The notes below the pieces were generated by a model. That model was not told where the DNA came from and ran no database searches. It worked only from the letters and a program-made list of their open reading frames with translations. Shown piece after piece: positions 1 to 7,344 of a stretch of DNA of 40,087 nt (its first letter is position 1; every line of letters starts with the position of its first letter). This stretch comes from an uncultured Clostridia bacterium (GTDB lineage: Bacteria > Bacillota > Clostridia > TANB77 > CAG-508). Position numbers and translations under genes: made by a program. The stretch spans positions 1 to 40,087 of the forward strand of contig CALXKD010000014.1 in NCBI GenBank assembly GCA_944388795.1, read 5' to 3'.

Positions 1-75
1 TATAGCATGAAAGGAGTTGCTTTGCTACAAAGCTAAAGCTTATGCCACTACCGGCATAGCCGGAAGATTACTTAC
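1..75. other. Structured GC-richer element cut by the left edge, possibly a riboswitch fragment
   Basis: This stretch is clearly more GC-rich than its surroundings and holds two perfect stem-loops: GCTTTG/CAAAGC at about 19-33 and TATGCC/GGCATA at about 41-58. On the minus strand it reads GGCATAAGC, then a short self-complementary AAGCT/AGCTT stem, then TAGCAAAGC. That loosely resembles the GGCAAAcc...ACGCAAAGC core of class I c-di-GMP riboswitches. On the plus strand the GCCACT...CCGGAAG string loosely resembles part of a cobalamin riboswitch. Neither match is convincing and the element is truncated. It lies beyond the terminator of the minus-strand gene at 120, so it could be the leader of a gene outside the window. 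Confidence 0.25.
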
Positions 76-81
76 ATATAT

Positions 82-114
82 AAAAGTCGTAGATTTAATG
101 ACTCTACGACTTTT
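82..114 (-). terminator. Hairpin after the prepilin/BspA pseudogene
   Basis: A perfect 12-bp stem (AAAAGTCGTAGA / TCTACGACTTTT) with a 9-nt centre lies just past the stop of the minus-strand gene and is T-rich on both sides, so it can work in both directions. The stem is nearly identical to that of the hairpin at 1514-1542 on the other side of the same gene; only the centre differs. Confidence 0.75.
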
Positions 115-119
115 ATTTT

Positions 120-1343
120 TTATTCTTTATATGTAAAATACCCATTCTCATAATTAGCATACTCTATATCTACTTTGGTACTATCATAATTTATACTTCC
201 TCTTAAATTAGAACAGTTTTTAAACATGTCATTACTTGCTGTAACTTTATTATTACTCCATTTATCACTAACATAAATTGTTTTTAGGTTATAACAACTA
301 TAAAACATCAAGTCTGTTCTTATTACATTACTTGTGTCAAATGTACTTAAATCTAATGATTCTAATTCACATTGTCTAAACATTGCATTCATATACCTTA
401 CATTACTTGTATCAATATTTGTAAAATCAATCATTTTCAAACTTTTACATCCATAAAACATTGCACTCATATCTGTTACTTTGCTTGTATCAAAATGACT
501 AATATCTCATTCTTTTAATTTACTACAGCTAGCAAATAAACTTCCCATATAGCTTGCTTTACTTGTATTTAAATTACTTAAGTTTATTTTCTCTAGATTT
601 TTACAACTTTGAAACATATATCCAAAATTTGTCGTATTATCTGTATAAAACTCTTCTAAATCAATACTAATAACATTTTCCATATCAGAAAACATATTTT
701 GACAATTTTCTGATGCTTGTCCCCCGTCATTTCCTCCAATATATAAATCATAATATTCATTATTCTCTTCATTGACTACAAACCAAGCCATTACACTTTC
801 ATCCTTTGTTTTTGAAACATCAAAACTTTTTACTGCTTTTTCTGGAACCTCAACATAGTTCACTACTTTGATATTTATAATTTGTGTTCGATATTCTTTC
901 ATTCTATTACAGAAATCCAGTCCACTCTCCATAATTGGTAAATCTGTATATATGTATTCATATACATTTCCACTATCATCTATTCGATACATCCTTTGAG
1001 AATCTATAAACTCTACAATATATTTTTTTCTTATTATACTTACTTTTGTTTTCCCCTCTGCTGTTTCTTTATCTAATTGTTTTTGTAATTCTTCTTCTTC
1101 AATATTCCCATATTTGTTATTTCCCATGGCTTGTACTGTTGCCTTTTCTACTATTTCTTTTTCATTAGCAATCTCTGTTTCTTCTTTTGCTTGTCCTGCA
1201 TTTCTTATAATTCCATTATCTCCTGTGACAGCACTTATCGTAATTCCTGCTAGGATTAATAATATAACAATGGTAATCACTAATACTAATAACGTAATTG
1301 CACTTTCTTCATGATTTATTTTCTTTAACAACGTTTTTCTCAT
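120..1343 (-). pseudogene. Prepilin-like surface protein with BspA-type (DUF285) repeats, interrupted by an in-frame TGA
   Basis: The 5' part (507-1343, 278 codons) starts with a short basic leader and a hydrophobic helix (ITLLVLVITIV...) like a type IV prepilin or pseudopilin. An acidic helical segment follows (EETEIANEKEIVEKA), then the first DUF285/BspA leucine-rich repeats (the MF..C..L..LDLS..DTS..V pattern). A TGA at 507-509 stops the frame after LKE. The next codons, read in the same frame, continue the repeat (DISHFDTSKVTDM) into the 116-codon segment at 120-470, which carries more repeats to a natural TAA. The expected residue at the TGA is Leu; TTA to TGA is one substitution. The whole reading frame would be 407 codons. 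Such proteins are expected to be surface-exposed or pilus-associated adhesins. The prepilin site is non-canonical: Ala rather than Gly before the helix, and no Glu at +5. Other genes here use TGA as stop and TGG for Trp, so recoding is unlikely. Confidence 0.8.
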
Positions 1344-1380
1344 ATTTTACTCCCTTCTTTTGTCCTTTTATTTTTCTTAG

Positions 1381-1391
1381 AGTACTTTACT
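1381..1391 (-). promoter_or_regulatory. 11-nt leader element complementary to the upstream hairpin
   Basis: The 5' leader of the prepilin-like gene holds AGTACTTTACT (plus strand), the exact reverse complement of the centre of the hairpin at 1523-1533. The same relation, with different bases, occurs at the second prepilin locus (11031-11041 against 11208-11218). Its function is unknown. Confidence 0.35.
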
Positions 1392-1513
1392 TCAGGAAAA
1401 TTCTACTTTAAAAAAAACACTGCTAAATTCACTATTTTTGTATATTATGCTTTAAAAATTTTTATACTGATTATTGCTATCTATATAATTTATTGGTATA
1501 ATTCATATAGATA

Positions 1514-1542
1514 AAGTCGTAGAGTAAAGTACTCTACGACTT
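1514..1542 (-). terminator. Terminator of the acyltransferase operon
   Basis: A perfect 13-bp palindromic stem (AAGTCGTAGAGTA / TACTCTACGACTT, 3-nt loop) lies about 35 bases past the stop of the DUF6320 gene. It shares its outer stem with the hairpin at 82-114. Confidence 0.75.
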
Positions 1543-1576
1543 ATTTTTATTTCTTCACTTATTGAATTCTTCTTTT

Positions 1577-2140
1577 TTATATATGAAACTTTCTGATAAT
1601 CGCTTCTTTTACATCTCTTGCAGAAAGTATAATGGTTAGAATAAAGTTTATAATGGATATACCTATAGCAACATAACTTAAAATATAATGCTGAATCAAA
1701 TGTTCTTGCATAAAATAAATTGGAAGCAAACTATATATACAAATCACTAATTGATAAATAGCATATCTTACATATTTTCTATGACTTATAATTGTTAATA
1801 TTAACATGGTTATATTGGCTATCATAATAATGATGGGAATAGAAATTTCTAAAGACCATCCTTTAAATCCTAATTTATAGTCAATATATGTTGTTAAAAG
1901 AGAAATTGCTATTGCTTGTATCATAACATGTCCTGCAATATTGGTTCTTTTATTAATTGAATAGATTACTGTTATCCATGTATAAATAATACCAGCATTT
2001 ACAAGTGCTGCCCAATGAATTTCAGGTGTTGTCAATTTGTTGATTATGATTAATATAATTGCAATCAATAAGGAAACACCTAATAATATTTTTATAATCA
2101 AATTATTCTTTTTACTACTTAGTTTTTGTGGATATAACAT
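1577..2140 (-). CDS. DUF6320-like integral membrane protein
   Basis: The 187-aa product is almost wholly hydrophobic, with about five to six predicted membrane helices (for example residues 16-33, 42-60, 65-85, 98-115 and 150-170) and basic ends. It resembles the membrane part of DUF6320 proteins, which I recall as neighbours of alcohol-acetyltransferase-like genes in Clostridia. The N-terminal zinc-ribbon-like part that some members have is absent. It overlaps the end of the upstream acyltransferase gene by 26 bp, so it is last in a three-gene operon and probably translationally coupled. A role as membrane partner of the acyltransferase is inferred from position only. Confidence 0.65.
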   Translation of the reverse strand: MLYPQKLSSKKNNLIIKILLGVSLLIAIILIIINKLTTPEIHWAALVNAGIIYTWITVIYSINKRTNIAGHVMIQAIAISLLTTYIDYKLGFKGWSLEISIPIIIMIANITMLILTIISHRKYVRYAIYQLVICIYSLLPIYFMQEHLIQHYILSYVAIGISIINFILTIILSARDVKEAIIRKFHI

Positions 2141-3410
2141 CTAAAACACCATTACTTTCTATTTTTACATTAATATTTTTTTCTTTTAAAAATTCATAAA
2201 ATTCTTTTTCTATTGCACAATCATCCAGAATAGAAGTAAATGTAAAGACAATATGATTTTCAAAAGAACATGCTGAACATTTAATTTTTTCTACTGGTTC
2301 AGGTGCAATTAACATTAGAAAATCTTCTATATATTTTTGATATTTACCGATAATACCAATTCTTCCTATATTAGAAAATGTTGTTGTTGTATATTTTCTA
2401 ATTTCCAAATAACTTAATCTAACAATTGGCTTTTTTACAACTAATGGAATTAGTTTTATAAATGGATTGGTTCCCAATTTTACATTTCCTGACATCGTTT
2501 TTTGTATTTCTTCAGGTGTAAGTCTTTTGGTAAAATCCTTTTTTACAAAATCTAATATTTTATGAAATGTATCTAAATTATTCTTTTTCATTTCAGCTTC
2601 TACCGTTATATATGAAAAGAAGTTGGAAATGGTATTTGAAGGGAAATATTTTTTTAAATTAACAGGTATACATACCTTTATTGGCTTTTTCCCTTTATAT
2701 TTTAAATAATTTGCCTGATAAATAGCATATATTAAAACAGCTGTTAAATATTGTGTAATTGTTGCCTCATATTTTTTTGCTTCTTGTTTTAATTGGTCCA
2801 AATCTATGATTTCATGAATGGCTGAAATGGCTCCTAATTTTATTTTTCTCCCACCTAATTTATATGCTTTTCTAGAAGAATTATTTCCTTTTGCTTTTTT
2901 ATTATAATTTTTTATATAGCTATCCTCTGTTGATATGTCAAATTTTCTTTTTATTCTTAGTTCTTCTTGAAATTCTTCTTTATGTGTCAGTTCTATATAG
3001 TTATATATAATTTCTCTAAAAAACATAACTCCACTATTCCCATCTGTTAATGAGTGGAATATATCAATATTGATTTTTTTATCAAAATACGTAACTTTAA
3101 ATAAATAACTATTATTTTCTTTGGGCTCGATATACTTACAAGGATATTCCTTTTCCTCCTCTATCATGATTTCTTTAGGATTATATTCTAAATAATTCCA
3201 AAAAAATCCATTTTTTAGTTTAACCCTAAAATATTCATATTGCTTTAAAGCTTTATTCACTGCTGCTTTTAATATTTTTGGTTTTATTTCTTCCTTTAGC
3301 ACTGCTGACAATCTAAAAACTGTACTATATTTTTTTCCAGCAGATATCGGAAATATTTTGGCAGAATTATCTAATCTTCTCCAATATAATTTTTCTTTCT
3401 TATTACTCAT
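2115..3410 (-). CDS. Alcohol acyltransferase / condensation-domain-like protein
   Basis: The 431-aa protein has the two-lobed layout of the CoA-dependent acyltransferase superfamily (chloramphenicol acetyltransferase, NRPS condensation, WS/DGAT and alcohol acetyltransferase folds). The catalytic HxxxDG motif is visible as HSLTDG near residue 120 (DIFHSLTDGNSG). Asn-Ile-Gly (TTFSNIGRIG) near residue 345 resembles the conserved C-lobe floor-loop region. Family members move an acyl group from CoA or a carrier to an alcohol or amine; the substrate cannot be read from sequence. It starts 14 bp after an alpha/beta hydrolase gene and has a GGAG SD. No signal peptide is seen, so it should be cytosolic or membrane-peripheral. 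Confidence 0.75.
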   Translation of the reverse strand: MSNKKEKLYWRRLDNSAKIFPISAGKKYSTVFRLSAVLKEEIKPKILKAAVNKALKQYEYFRVKLKNGFFWNYLEYNPKEIMIEEEKEYPCKYIEPKENNSYLFKVTYFDKKINIDIFHSLTDGNSGVMFFREIIYNYIELTHKEEFQEELRIKRKFDISTEDSYIKNYNKKAKGNNSSRKAYKLGGRKIKLGAISAIHEIIDLDQLKQEAKKYEATITQYLTAVLIYAIYQANYLKYKGKKPIKVCIPVNLKKYFPSNTISNFFSYITVEAEMKKNNLDTFHKILDFVKKDFTKRLTPEEIQKTMSGNVKLGTNPFIKLIPLVVKKPIVRLSYLEIRKYTTTTFSNIGRIGIIGKYQKYIEDFLMLIAPEPVEKIKCSACSFENHIVFTFTSILDDCAIEKEFYEFLKEKNINVKIESNGVLDVISTKTK

Positions 3411-3424
3411 AAGATATGTTCTCC

Positions 3425-4321
3425 TTATATGTTTTTTAATTCCTCTATTACATCATTATATGCTTTTTGTGTCATTTCTTCTCCTGAGTTATTATCAATT
3501 ATCCAAATATGTTTTGCCCCCGTATATTCTTTGATTTCTACATCACCATTTACCGATTCTGCTTTTTCTTTTAACAAGTGACAATCAGGATTTAATATAT
3601 CCTCTGTTCCTATAAATATTTTAATATTTTTTAATGTTGATATATCTCCTTCAATTGGATTTACTAAATAACTATTGATGCCATCATTTCCAGAATAAGC
3701 AATTCCAGCTAATCTTAATGCTTCTTTATTCAAAATCGTATCCCTTTTTTCTACCTCTTTAATATTTTCATTTTCTAGCCTTACATCAAGCCATGGAGAA
3801 ATTAGAATTGTTTTTATAGGAAGTGCTACTGATTCCTCTGCCATTTTTTCATATAAACCAAGTGCTAATCCTCCTCCTGCCGAATCTCCCATAAGGATTA
3901 CATTATCATTTCCTATTTTTTCTATTATCTCTTTATATAATGGCTCTACCATATGATATACACCTTTGTAGTTATATTTTGGTGTTAATGGGTAATCTGG
4001 CATAATAACAGTATATCCTGTATTTTTTACAATATTTTCTACAAAAGTCCAATGATTATCTGTTGCTTCTGCTACATATGAGCCTCCATGAAAATATAAT
4101 ATATATTTTGAATTATACTCTTCCTCTATCTCTTTTTTGGCAATCGTAAATACCTGTCTTTCCATATATGTATATGTATTTATTTCACATTCTTCTATAA
4201 TTTGTTCTGGCTCCCTTGTTTCAATATCTGCTGTAAAAAAATAGGCAATTGTCAATGCTAAAATAATACTACATAAAACCATCATTACTACAATTACTCT
4301 TAATATTACTGATTTTTTCAT
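3425..4321 (-). CDS. Membrane-anchored alpha/beta hydrolase (HSL-type esterase/lipase)
   Basis: The 298-aa product has an N-terminal hydrophobic helix (about residues 5-30, signal anchor or signal peptide) and then the hormone-sensitive-lipase-type fold. HGGS (YFHGGSYV) forms the oxyanion hole, GDSAGG carries the nucleophile Ser, GTEDIL..D fits the acid region and GAKHIW carries the His. The catalytic domain is probably outside the membrane. It is first in the operon, with a good SD (AGGTGA) and a promoter upstream. The pairing of an extracytoplasmic esterase with an acyltransferase suggests turnover or remodelling of acyl esters, which is an inference. Confidence 0.8.
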   Translation of the reverse strand: MKKSVILRVIVVMMVLCSIILALTIAYFFTADIETREPEQIIEECEINTYTYMERQVFTIAKKEIEEEYNSKYILYFHGGSYVAEATDNHWTFVENIVKNTGYTVIMPDYPLTPKYNYKGVYHMVEPLYKEIIEKIGNDNVILMGDSAGGGLALGLYEKMAEESVALPIKTILISPWLDVRLENENIKEVEKRDTILNKEALRLAGIAYSGNDGINSYLVNPIEGDISTLKNIKIFIGTEDILNPDCHLLKEKAESVNGDVEIKEYTGAKHIWIIDNNSGEEMTQKAYNDVIEELKNI

Positions 4322-4362
4322 TTTTTCACCTTTTCATCTTGTTATTATTTTTCATAAGTCAT

Positions 4363-4392
4363 ATTTTACCATAATTTCTATAATAAGTACAA
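4363..4392 (-). promoter_or_regulatory. Promoter of the hydrolase/acyltransferase operon
   Basis: On the minus strand TTGTAC and TAAAAT are separated by 18 bp, about 40 bases ahead of the hydrolase start codon. Confidence 0.5.
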
Positions 4393-4421
4393 GTATTTCT
4401 GATTTTGTTATCAATTAAAAA

Positions 4422-4443
4422 AGAGCAAATTCATATTTGCTCT
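4422..4443 (-). terminator. Terminator of the Panacea-domain operon
   Basis: A perfect 9-bp stem AGAGCAAAT / ATTTGCTCT with a 4-nt loop, followed on the minus strand by a T-run, lies just after the stop of the Panacea-domain gene. Confidence 0.8.
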
Positions 4444-4450
4444 AAATTTG

Positions 4451-5203
4451 TTATAATTCTTCATTTTTATGATATTTTTTTATAACATCCAATTCTATTA
4501 TCGAATATAAGTTTTCTTCTCCTTTAGGTGTTTTAGACCACGGTGTATTTTCATGATGTGTTAGACCAACTAATTCTGAAGCTGACAAATTTGCATATTT
4601 TTTTAATGTCTTTTCTATACTTATTATTTTTTCTGTTCCATCCTCTGCAAACATAATTCGACTCTTAGCTGGCATTTCATGAATATTTTTGCTATCTATA
4701 TCTGTTGTTTCCTCTTCAATCGGTTTATATCCATATTCTTTATATCGTTTATATACTGTATCCACTACCGGACCATATTTAAAAGCATATATTTTATCAG
4801 TAAATAGCTTCTTTCCTGTTTCACATAGATAATCTGCAAAGCATAAATACACTAATTTTTGTAATTTTAATTGTGTACAAGTAATTTTCGATAATATATA
4901 TTTGGCAACATCGATGCCTTCTAGTTTTCTGTCTTTTTGTATTAACTCTATAAACTCATCCAAAGATTCTATTACCTTAACATTTTTAAAAAAGTGATCT
5001 GCTTTACAAACTGATTTCCATGTTTCATCCTCTGCTTGAATCATATGTGTTGATATTGAAACATCTTTTCCACATACTTCAATGATTTTATCTAAATCTT
5101 TTTTTAACTTTAATTGAATACTTTCATCTTTTACTATAAAATCAAGTGCAATTCTTGTTCCTAATGAATATGAACTACTCATAAAGATAAAATGTGTTAC
5201 CAT
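4451..5203 (-). CDS. Panacea/SocA-like (DUF4065) antitoxin-type protein
   Basis: Residues about 96-230 of this 250-aa protein match the Panacea (DUF4065, SocA/GepA-like) domain: VAKYIL, LKLQKLVYLCFADYL, then FKYGPVV..VYKRYKEYG, and finally HENTPWS. The N-terminal 95 residues form a separate region that I do not recognise. Panacea proteins are known as promiscuous antitoxins or protease-adaptor antitoxins encoded next to varied toxins. The gene starts 3 bp after a small ORF on the same strand, with an SD (GAGGG) inside that ORF's end, so the pair is probably coupled. That the small ORF is the toxin is an inference. Domain identity is fairly sure, function less so. Confidence 0.75.
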   Translation of the reverse strand: MVTHFIFMSSSYSLGTRIALDFIVKDESIQLKLKKDLDKIIEVCGKDVSISTHMIQAEDETWKSVCKADHFFKNVKVIESLDEFIELIQKDRKLEGIDVAKYILSKITCTQLKLQKLVYLCFADYLCETGKKLFTDKIYAFKYGPVVDTVYKRYKEYGYKPIEEETTDIDSKNIHEMPAKSRIMFAEDGTEKIISIEKTLKKYANLSASELVGLTHHENTPWSKTPKGEENLYSIIELDVIKKYHKNEEL

Positions 5204-5206
5204 TCA

Positions 5207-5473
5207 TCATTCCCTCGCTTTTGCTCTAATATTAACTTTTGCTGTATCTGTATTAAACTGTTTAAAATCCATTAATAATTGGATAATATTTTCATTAATA
5301 AAATCTCTATAGCAAATGATAGCATCTAATAACTCTTTATTTTCTAACAGATTGAAAACTAACGTATTTTTCCAGTTAATCTTAGAATAATATATACTAT
5401 TTTCCCATTTTTCAGTTATTTCTCTATATTCTTTTTGTATAAATTCAATTAAATTTTCTAATTCTTCTATCAT
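5207..5473 (-). CDS. Small helical protein upstream of the Panacea gene (toxin candidate)
   Basis: I choose the start at 5473 (88 aa, beginning MIEELENLIEF) because a GGGGGAAG SD lies ahead of it; the longer frame to 5584 would read across the promoter. The product is rich in Glu, Ile, Asn and Lys, predicted alpha-helical, without a signal peptide or membrane helix. I do not recognise a family. Its place as first gene of a two-gene unit with a Panacea-domain protein is the usual arrangement for a toxin with its antitoxin. Confidence 0.6.
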   Translation of the reverse strand: MIEELENLIEFIQKEYREITEKWENSIYYSKINWKNTLVFNLLENKELLDAIICYRDFINENIIQLLMDFKQFNTDTAKVNIRAKARE

Positions 5474-5530
5474 ATAAAATATCTTCCCCCTATATATTTT
5501 ATCATATAATTTTAATTTTGTATAATCTTG

Positions 5531-5584
5531 GTAAGTATTTTTTCTTACACATAATGTAATAGAACAAATGTTTATTTTTGTCAA
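5531..5584 (-). promoter_or_regulatory. Promoter and possible operator of the Panacea operon
   Basis: On the minus strand TTGACA (5579-5584) and TATTAC (5556-5561) are 17 bp apart. An inverted repeat GTAAG-N8-CTTAC (5531-5548) lies over the expected transcription start, where an autoregulator could bind. The operator role is a guess. Confidence 0.5.
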
Positions 5585-5606
5585 TAATTTTTACTCTGTT
5601 TTTAAG

Positions 5607-5640
5607 AAAAGACAGCTATATTTTCATATAGCTGTCTTTT
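5607..5640 (-). terminator. Terminator of xerD (bidirectional)
   Basis: A perfect 15-bp stem AAAAGACAGCTATAT / ATATAGCTGTCTTTT with a TTTC loop lies directly after the xerD stop. Confidence 0.85.
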
Positions 5641-5646
5641 CGTTTA

Positions 5647-6528
5647 TTATGCTCTTGGATGTGCTTTTCTATAAATATCTTTTAAGCCTTCATCTTGGAA
5701 TTGCATATATACTTGTGTAGATGATATATCTGAATGTCCTAACATTGTTTGAATAGCTCTTAAATCTGCACCATTTTGTAGTAGATGTGTTGCAAATGAA
5801 TGTCTCAATACATGTGGTGTAATATCTTTTGTTATATGTGCTTGCTCTTTATAGTATTTTATAATTTTCCAGAATCCTTGTCTTGTAAGTCTTCCACCAT
5901 TTATATTAACAAATAGAGCCTTTTCATTTTCATTTTTTATTAAGATTCCTCTTGCCTCTTCAATATATTCTTTTAATGCCTTTAAAGACATACTTCCTAA
6001 TGGAATAATTCTTTGTTTATTTCCACTTTTACATATTACATATGCTTCTTCTAAATTAACATCATCTATATTTAAAGATATAATCTCTGTTACTCTCATA
6101 CCAGTAGCATAAGCAAATTCTAACATTGCTTTATCTCTAATGCCTTTTAAATCTACATTATCTGGTTGTTTTAATAATAGTTCTACTTCCTTTGCAGTTA
6201 ATACATTTGGTGTTCTTTTTTCAATTTTTGGTGATTGTATATTTGCAGTTGGATCCACCTTTATTTTTTTATTTTTTAATATGAATTGATAGAAAGATCT
6301 TATAGATGCAATACATCTAGAAATACTTGAAGCTTTTTTTCCATTATCTTGCAATTCTTTAATGTAATTTTGAATATCCTCTTCTTTTACTCTATTATAA
6401 TGAATTCCATATTCTTCTAAGTATCTTCTAAATTGTTTCAAATCCCTTTTATATGATTGTAAAGTGTTTTCTGATAATTTCTTATCATTTTCTAAAAAGT
6501 TAAAAAAGAATTTTAATTGTCTCTCCAT
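5647..6528 (-). CDS. xerD: Tyrosine recombinase XerD
   Basis: The 293-aa length is typical of XerC/XerD. An N-terminal SAM-like core-binding domain (about 1-85, FLENDKKLSENTLQSYKRDL) is followed by the catalytic domain. It has the catalytic Arg in ATGMRVTEI, the Lys region CKSGNKQRIIPL, HVLRHSFATHLL, LGHSDISSTQ and the nucleophile Tyr in QVYMQ. Xer recombinases resolve chromosome dimers at dif during division. The gene stands alone beside spoIIM, a neighbourhood seen in other Firmicutes, which favours chromosomal XerD over an integron or phage integrase. A GGGG-type SD lies 7 nt before ATG. No dif-like site was recognised. Confidence 0.9.
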   Translation of the reverse strand: MERQLKFFFNFLENDKKLSENTLQSYKRDLKQFRRYLEEYGIHYNRVKEEDIQNYIKELQDNGKKASSISRCIASIRSFYQFILKNKKIKVDPTANIQSPKIEKRTPNVLTAKEVELLLKQPDNVDLKGIRDKAMLEFAYATGMRVTEIISLNIDDVNLEEAYVICKSGNKQRIIPLGSMSLKALKEYIEEARGILIKNENEKALFVNINGGRLTRQGFWKIIKYYKEQAHITKDITPHVLRHSFATHLLQNGADLRAIQTMLGHSDISSTQVYMQFQDEGLKDIYRKAHPRA

Positions 6529-6627
6529 TTTTTTCCCCTACCTCTATATTTTTTGAATTATATTTACATAAACTATATATGTTATATCAAACTATTTTAA
6601 AAAAGTAAATACATTTTTCGATATTTT

Positions 6628-7266
6628 TTAAAAATATTTGATTAGTAGCTTTAATAAATTTGTAGACATAAATATTTCGATTACAGATGCTATTAACAAA
6701 ACAATTAACATAATTATTGAAAATATCGTATGTCTTAATATTTCTAATTTTATATTCTCTTTTCTTTTATCCTTTACGATTGATTTATATAATTTCACAC
6801 CACTTACTGCTAATGCTAAAATTGCAGGAATTAATAATATATTTTGTAAAAACAATGTAATAAAAATAAAGCTTAACCCTTTTCCTAGTCCCATAATAGC
6901 TATACATAAAGAAATCGTATATCCTAAACAAAATCCTCTATATAATAAGATTCCAAATACAATAGGAATTCCAATCACTGTTGTTCCAAAAAACCATATG
7001 GAAATGGCCAATATAACATTTTGCAAAATTGAATTTTTAAGTAATTCTATGCAATTTATGCTTTCTAATCCTTTAAACTTTTCTATAAATTGGTTTAAGT
7101 AATTCGTCATTTCTATCTTGGGTTGTTCTTGAATATGATTGATAAAAAAAACACCACTAAATATTCCTACTATAAATATTAAACAAGTAATACAATATTC
7201 TTTTTTATTATTTATAATATGTTCTTTTATAATTTTCAATTGTTTGAAATTCTTTTTTTCCTTCAT
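6628..7266 (-). CDS. spoIIM: Stage II sporulation protein M
   Basis: The 212-aa protein has about five membrane helices: one near residues 23-43, the conserved SpoIIM/DUF95 core (LGYTISLCIAIMGLGKGLSFIFITL preceded by a Phe-rich FGILLYRGF stretch), and a C-terminal helix near 180-200. SpoIIM joins SpoIIP and SpoIID in the DMP machine that thins septal peptidoglycan and drives engulfment of the forespore; in Bacillus it is made under sigma-E in the mother cell. Its presence next to xerD suggests a spore-forming ancestry. The SD lies inside an inverted repeat (7269-7315). Confidence 0.88.
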   Translation of the reverse strand: MKEKKNFKQLKIIKEHIINNKKEYCITCLIFIVGIFSGVFFINHIQEQPKIEMTNYLNQFIEKFKGLESINCIELLKNSILQNVILAISIWFFGTTVIGIPIVFGILLYRGFCLGYTISLCIAIMGLGKGLSFIFITLFLQNILLIPAILALAVSGVKLYKSIVKDKRKENIKLEILRHTIFSIIMLIVLLIASVIEIFMSTNLLKLLIKYF

Positions 7267-7268
7267 AA

Positions 7269-7315
7269 AAATCTCCTTATTGTTTATACATAATGTGTAT
7301 TCAATAAGAAGATTT
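7269..7315 (-). promoter_or_regulatory. Inverted repeat over the spoIIM ribosome-binding site
   Basis: AAATCTCCTTATTG (7269-7282) and CAATAAGAAGATTT (7302-7315) form a 14-bp stem with one mismatch. On the minus strand its 3' arm contains the AAGGAGA SD of spoIIM. The loop region also holds ATACACAT, which loosely resembles a sigma-E -10 box. Either translational masking or a sporulation promoter could explain it. Confidence 0.4.
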
Positions 7316-7344
7316 ATAGAACTATTAATTTTTTATTTTATATC

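Noticed and set aside
1..75. Cobalamin riboswitch
   Set aside because: Only a GCCACT...CCGGAAG likeness is present; no recognisable B12 box is visible and the gene order does not fit.
507..509. TGA recoded as an amino acid
   Set aside because: Other genes here use TGA as a true stop and TGG for Trp, and no selenocysteine-type context was seen. Only this gene is affected, so a nonsense change is simpler.
120..1542. Integron-like attC cassette
   Set aside because: There is no integron integrase nearby, and the perfect short palindromes look like terminators. Kept only as a cassette-like observation.
5647..6528. Phage or element integrase
   Set aside because: Length, motifs and the spoIIM neighbour fit chromosomal XerD; no att sites or mobile genes are present.
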